DNA from: Nocardia colli
GTDB taxonomy: Bacteria; Actinomycetota; Actinomycetes; Mycobacteriales; Mycobacteriaceae
Assembly: GCF_008704205.1 (NCBI RefSeq)
Contig: NZ_VXLC01000001.1
Location: 1,302,001 to 1,366,000, forward strand
DNA length: 64,000 bases
Reading direction: 5' to 3'
Part shown: positions 61,972-64,000 of the stretch, piece by piece
How positions within the stretch are numbered: the first letter of the stretch is position 1
How the letters are laid out: each line of letters opens with the position of its first letter
Notes under the pieces: generated by a model
Seen by the model: the letters and a program-made list of their open reading frames with translations, nothing else
What the model was told of the DNA's origin: nothing
Database searches by the model: none
Made by a program: the position numbers and the translations under genes

Positions 61972-63198
61972 ATGTTGATCGATGCGTATCAGCCTGCTCC
62001 CGTCTTCGAGCTCCGCTCCGGCGCCACCTGGACGTCGCCGTGGGAGATGTATGCCGCACTGCGCGAACAGGATCCGGTGCACCACGTGGTGCCGCCGGCC
62101 CGCCCCGACCACGATTACTGGGTGCTCACCCGGCACGCCGACGTCTACGCGGCCGCCCGCGACAGCGAGACCTACTCCTCCCGCGACGGCCTGACCGTGG
62201 AATACGGCGAGCTGGAACAGATCGGGCTGACCGACAATCCGCCGCTGGTCATGCAGGATCCGCCGGAGCACACCGACTTTCGCAAGCTCGTCGCCCGCGG
62301 GTTCACCCCCCGGCAGGTCAGCGAGGTGGAACCGGTGGTGCGCCGATTCGTCCGCGACCGCCTCGACCGGATCGCCGCGGACGGCGGCGGCGACATCGTC
62401 AAGCAGGTGTTCAAGCCGCTGCCTAGCATGGTGGTGGCCTATTACCTCGGCGTACCGGAGGAGGATCGGGCCCGGTTCGACGGCTGGACCGACGCGGTGG
62501 TCGCGGGGAGCATCGATCGCGCGCAAACCCAGGCGCTGCCCGCGTCGATGGAGATGATGGGCTACTTCGCCGAGCTGATCAAGCGGCGGCGGACCGACCC
62601 GGGGGAGGACACCGTGTCGCTGCTCGTGCAGGCGGGCATGGCGGCGGACGACGCGGATGTGCGTGGGCTGGTGCAGATTCTGGCCTACACCTGGACGATG
62701 GTCGCGGGCGGCAACGACACCACGACGGGATTGCTCGGTGGCGCCGTGCAACTGCTGCAACAACATCCGGACCAGCGCGCCGAGCTGGCCGCCGACCCGG
62801 ACCGAATCCGCACGGCGATAGAGGAATTCGCGAGGCTGACCGCGCCGGTGCAGGGTCTGGCGCGAACCGTGACCCGCCCGGTCGAATTGGATGGCAAGAC
62901 AATCCCCGTGGGGCGCAAGGTATTGCTGATGTTCGGCTCGGCCAACCGCGACGAACGCGCGTTCGGCGCGGACGCGGCGGAGCTCGATATCGACCGGAAT
63001 CCGCAGCGCATCCTCACCTTCGGCCACGGCCCGCACCACTGCCTCGGTGCCGCTGCGGCGCGGATGCAGGCTCGAGTGGCACTGGAGGAACTGCTCGATC
63101 GCTTCCCGAATTTCACCGTGGACATCGATGCGGTCGAGTACGCGCCGGGGCCGTACGTCCGGCGGCCGACCACCGTCCCGTTCCGGTGCGCGGCATGA
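61972..63198 (+). CDS. Cytochrome P450, CYP130-like
   Basis: A 408-residue P450. PWEMYAALREQDPVHHVVPPARPDHDYWVLTRHADV, TDNPPLVMQDPPEHTDFRKLVARGFTPRQV and the I-helix TMVAGGNDTTTGLLGG strongly resemble M. tuberculosis CYP130; ExxR is in IEEFARLT-type K-helix, and the haem loop is TFGHGPHHCLGAAAARMQ with the Cys ligand. The M. tuberculosis cyp130 gene likewise neighbours a TetR gene, which here overlaps the stop (ATGA). Substrate unknown; a KstR-like box at its promoter hints at a steroid or lipid link. Confidence 0.92.
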   Translation: MLIDAYQPAPVFELRSGATWTSPWEMYAALREQDPVHHVVPPARPDHDYWVLTRHADVYAAARDSETYSSRDGLTVEYGELEQIGLTDNPPLVMQDPPEHTDFRKLVARGFTPRQVSEVEPVVRRFVRDRLDRIAADGGGDIVKQVFKPLPSMVVAYYLGVPEEDRARFDGWTDAVVAGSIDRAQTQALPASMEMMGYFAELIKRRRTDPGEDTVSLLVQAGMAADDADVRGLVQILAYTWTMVAGGNDTTTGLLGGAVQLLQQHPDQRAELAADPDRIRTAIEEFARLTAPVQGLARTVTRPVELDGKTIPVGRKVLLMFGSANRDERAFGADAAELDIDRNPQRILTFGHGPHHCLGAAAARMQARVALEELLDRFPNFTVDIDAVEYAPGPYVRRPTTVPFRCAA

Positions 63199-63785
63199 CC
63201 GGGGACTGGCTGGCGGACGGGCGCGCGGAACTGGCGAGTGAGCGGATCCTGGACGCGGTGCGCGCGTTGTTCATCGACAAGGGCGTCACCGGCGTCGGAA
63301 TGGCCGAAGTAGCCGAGGCCGCAGGATGTTCCAGGGCGACGCTGTACCGATACTTCGACAATCGGCAGGCCCTGTACGTCGCCTTCGCCGGCCGCGAGGC
63401 CCGGCTGGTGGTCGAGCGGGTATGGCGCGATCCGGCGGTCACCGCGGCGGCGGACCCCGGCGAGCAACTGCTCGACGGTTTCACCGCGTTGATCGCCGAG
63501 GTGCGCAAAACTCCGCACCTGGCCGTGTGGTTCGAGCCGGCCAACGCGGGAATCGTTGCCCAGCTGTCGAATTCGTCGGAAGTGGTGGATACCCTCGCGA
63601 CCGGCTTCGTCAGCGGCTTCCGCCCGGACCTGCCCGGCCCCGCCGCCCGCCGGCTCGGGCAATGGTTCGTCCGGGTGATGGTGTCGCTGTTGACCTTGCC
63701 CGGTGCGGGCGAGGACGAGGAGCGCGCCCTACTGCGCACTTTCGCCCTCCCGTTCCTGCTCGACCGGCGAACGGTCGTCGAATAG
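63195..63785 (+). CDS. TetR family regulator in the P450 operon
   Basis: A 196-residue TetR regulator. HTH at about residues 15-60 (SERILDAVRALFIDKGVTGVGMAEVAEAAGCSRATLYRYFDNRQAL). The remainder is a helical ligand domain. ATG overlaps the P450 stop by 4 bp; the arrangement matches Rv1255c next to cyp130. It probably controls the P450 operon. Ligand unknown. Confidence 0.92.
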   Translation: MTGDWLADGRAELASERILDAVRALFIDKGVTGVGMAEVAEAAGCSRATLYRYFDNRQALYVAFAGREARLVVERVWRDPAVTAAADPGEQLLDGFTALIAEVRKTPHLAVWFEPANAGIVAQLSNSSEVVDTLATGFVSGFRPDLPGPAARRLGQWFVRVMVSLLTLPGAGEDEERALLRTFALPFLLDRRTVVE

Positions 63786-63795
63786 TCCTGCACGA

Positions 63796-63832
63796 CAACG
63801 ACCGGAGCCGTACTGGACGGCTCCGGTCGTTG
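63796..63832. terminator. Bidirectional terminator after the P450-TetR operon
   Basis: Perfect 16-bp stem (63796-63811 with 63817-63832), loop ACTGG, between convergent genes. Confidence 0.9.
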
Positions 63833-63841
63833 CGGTTCGGA

Positions 63842-64000
63842 TTACTGGCTGACGGTCTGCGCGGAGTAGTCGGGCAGGTCGTAGGACTCGGTCTTGGTGA
63901 GCATCTTCATCATCAGCGGCTTCATCGCCTTCGAGGTCATCAGCTTGCTGACGGTGTGCCCCGCGCGGATGCCGAAGCTGGACTTGGGGGTCATCGCCTT
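63842..64000 (-). CDS. C-terminal 52 residues of an unidentified protein (cut by window)
   Basis: Only the tail is visible: IRAGHTVSKLMTSKAMKPLM followed by a Met/Lys-rich stretch ending YDLPDYSAQTVSQ. It continues beyond the window. The composition suggests a helical, basic C-terminus; the family cannot be named. It shares the terminator at 63796 with the convergent TetR gene. Confidence 0.6.
   Translation of the reverse strand, partial: KAMTPKSSFGIRAGHTVSKLMTSKAMKPLMMKMLTKTESYDLPDYSAQTVSQ

Noticed and set aside
61617..62426. Plus-strand ORF of 269 codons covering the hairpin cluster
   Set aside because: It spans strong hairpins, the P450 promoter and the P450 5' end in another frame, with shadow-like composition.

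Overview
The window reads as chromosomal DNA from a high-GC, mycolic-acid-type actinomycete, most likely Nocardia or a close relative. The grounds are very high GC, dense short-gap gene packing, many start codons lying 6-7 bases after a TANNNT -10 box (leaderless mRNAs), and lineage-typical genes: the 10-methyl-stearate pair bfaA/bfaB, a KasA/KasB-like ketosynthase, murT/gatD, a furA-catalase operon with a mycobacterial-type FurA box, a Nocardia-type class A beta-lactamase lipoprotein and a CYP130-like P450. I see no rRNA, tRNA, CRISPR array, prophage or insertion sequence. The genus is an inference from gene content.

Layout: 1-2.4 kb bfaB/bfaA (tuberculostearic-type lipid synthesis); 2.6-4.9 kb SRPBCC protein, MerR regulator with VOC protein, secreted protein; 5.1-6.8 kb ybaB-recR and a LysE exporter; 6.8-16.3 kb a block with a Cys-rich mini-protein, two transglutaminase-fold proteins, a fused ATP-grasp/alpha-E protein and a zinc metallopeptidase (a predicted but biochemically undefined peptide-modifying system); 16.3-17.0 kb Phd/VapC toxin-antitoxin; 17.0-19.8 kb a taurine/sulfonate-like ABC importer with a tiny coupled upstream ORF; 19.9-21.1 kb two Nocardia-type unknowns (one DUF2637-like); 21.2-23.1 kb murT-gatD; 23.2-28 kb flavin enzymes, an EamA transporter and a divergent LysR regulator; 28.2-31.2 kb ketosynthase and a MinD/ParA-like ATPase; 31.5-33.5 kb leuA with a Leu-codon leader peptide; 33.6-40 kb transporter, secreted hydrolase, cholesterol-oxidase-like enzyme, ion channel and LtrA; 40-43.4 kb small regulators and three RibD/DHFR-like proteins; 43.6-49.2 kb a LuxR-type ATPase regulator, YjbQ and the ask-asd operon; 49.3-57.4 kb GH3 glycosidase, YefM-YoeB, class IV aminotransferase, TMEM175-like channel, thioesterase and a tandem pair of secreted serine hydrolases; 57.5-64 kb candidate sRNA, furA-katA, beta-lactamase, small membrane genes, a hairpin-rich non-coding stretch and a P450-TetR operon with a KstR-like box.

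Functional links: ask and asd feed lysine/diaminopimelate and, with MurT-GatD, peptidoglycan; LeuA and the class IV aminotransferase fit branched-chain amino acid metabolism; FurA and KatA form a peroxide-response unit; two independent type II toxin-antitoxin pairs are present. The least understood parts are the ATP-grasp/transglutaminase block, the hairpin cluster at 61.6-61.76 kb, the perfect 50-bp palindrome after katA, and several sORFs (leuL, a 16-residue ORF before the ABC permease, a 19-residue membrane peptide).
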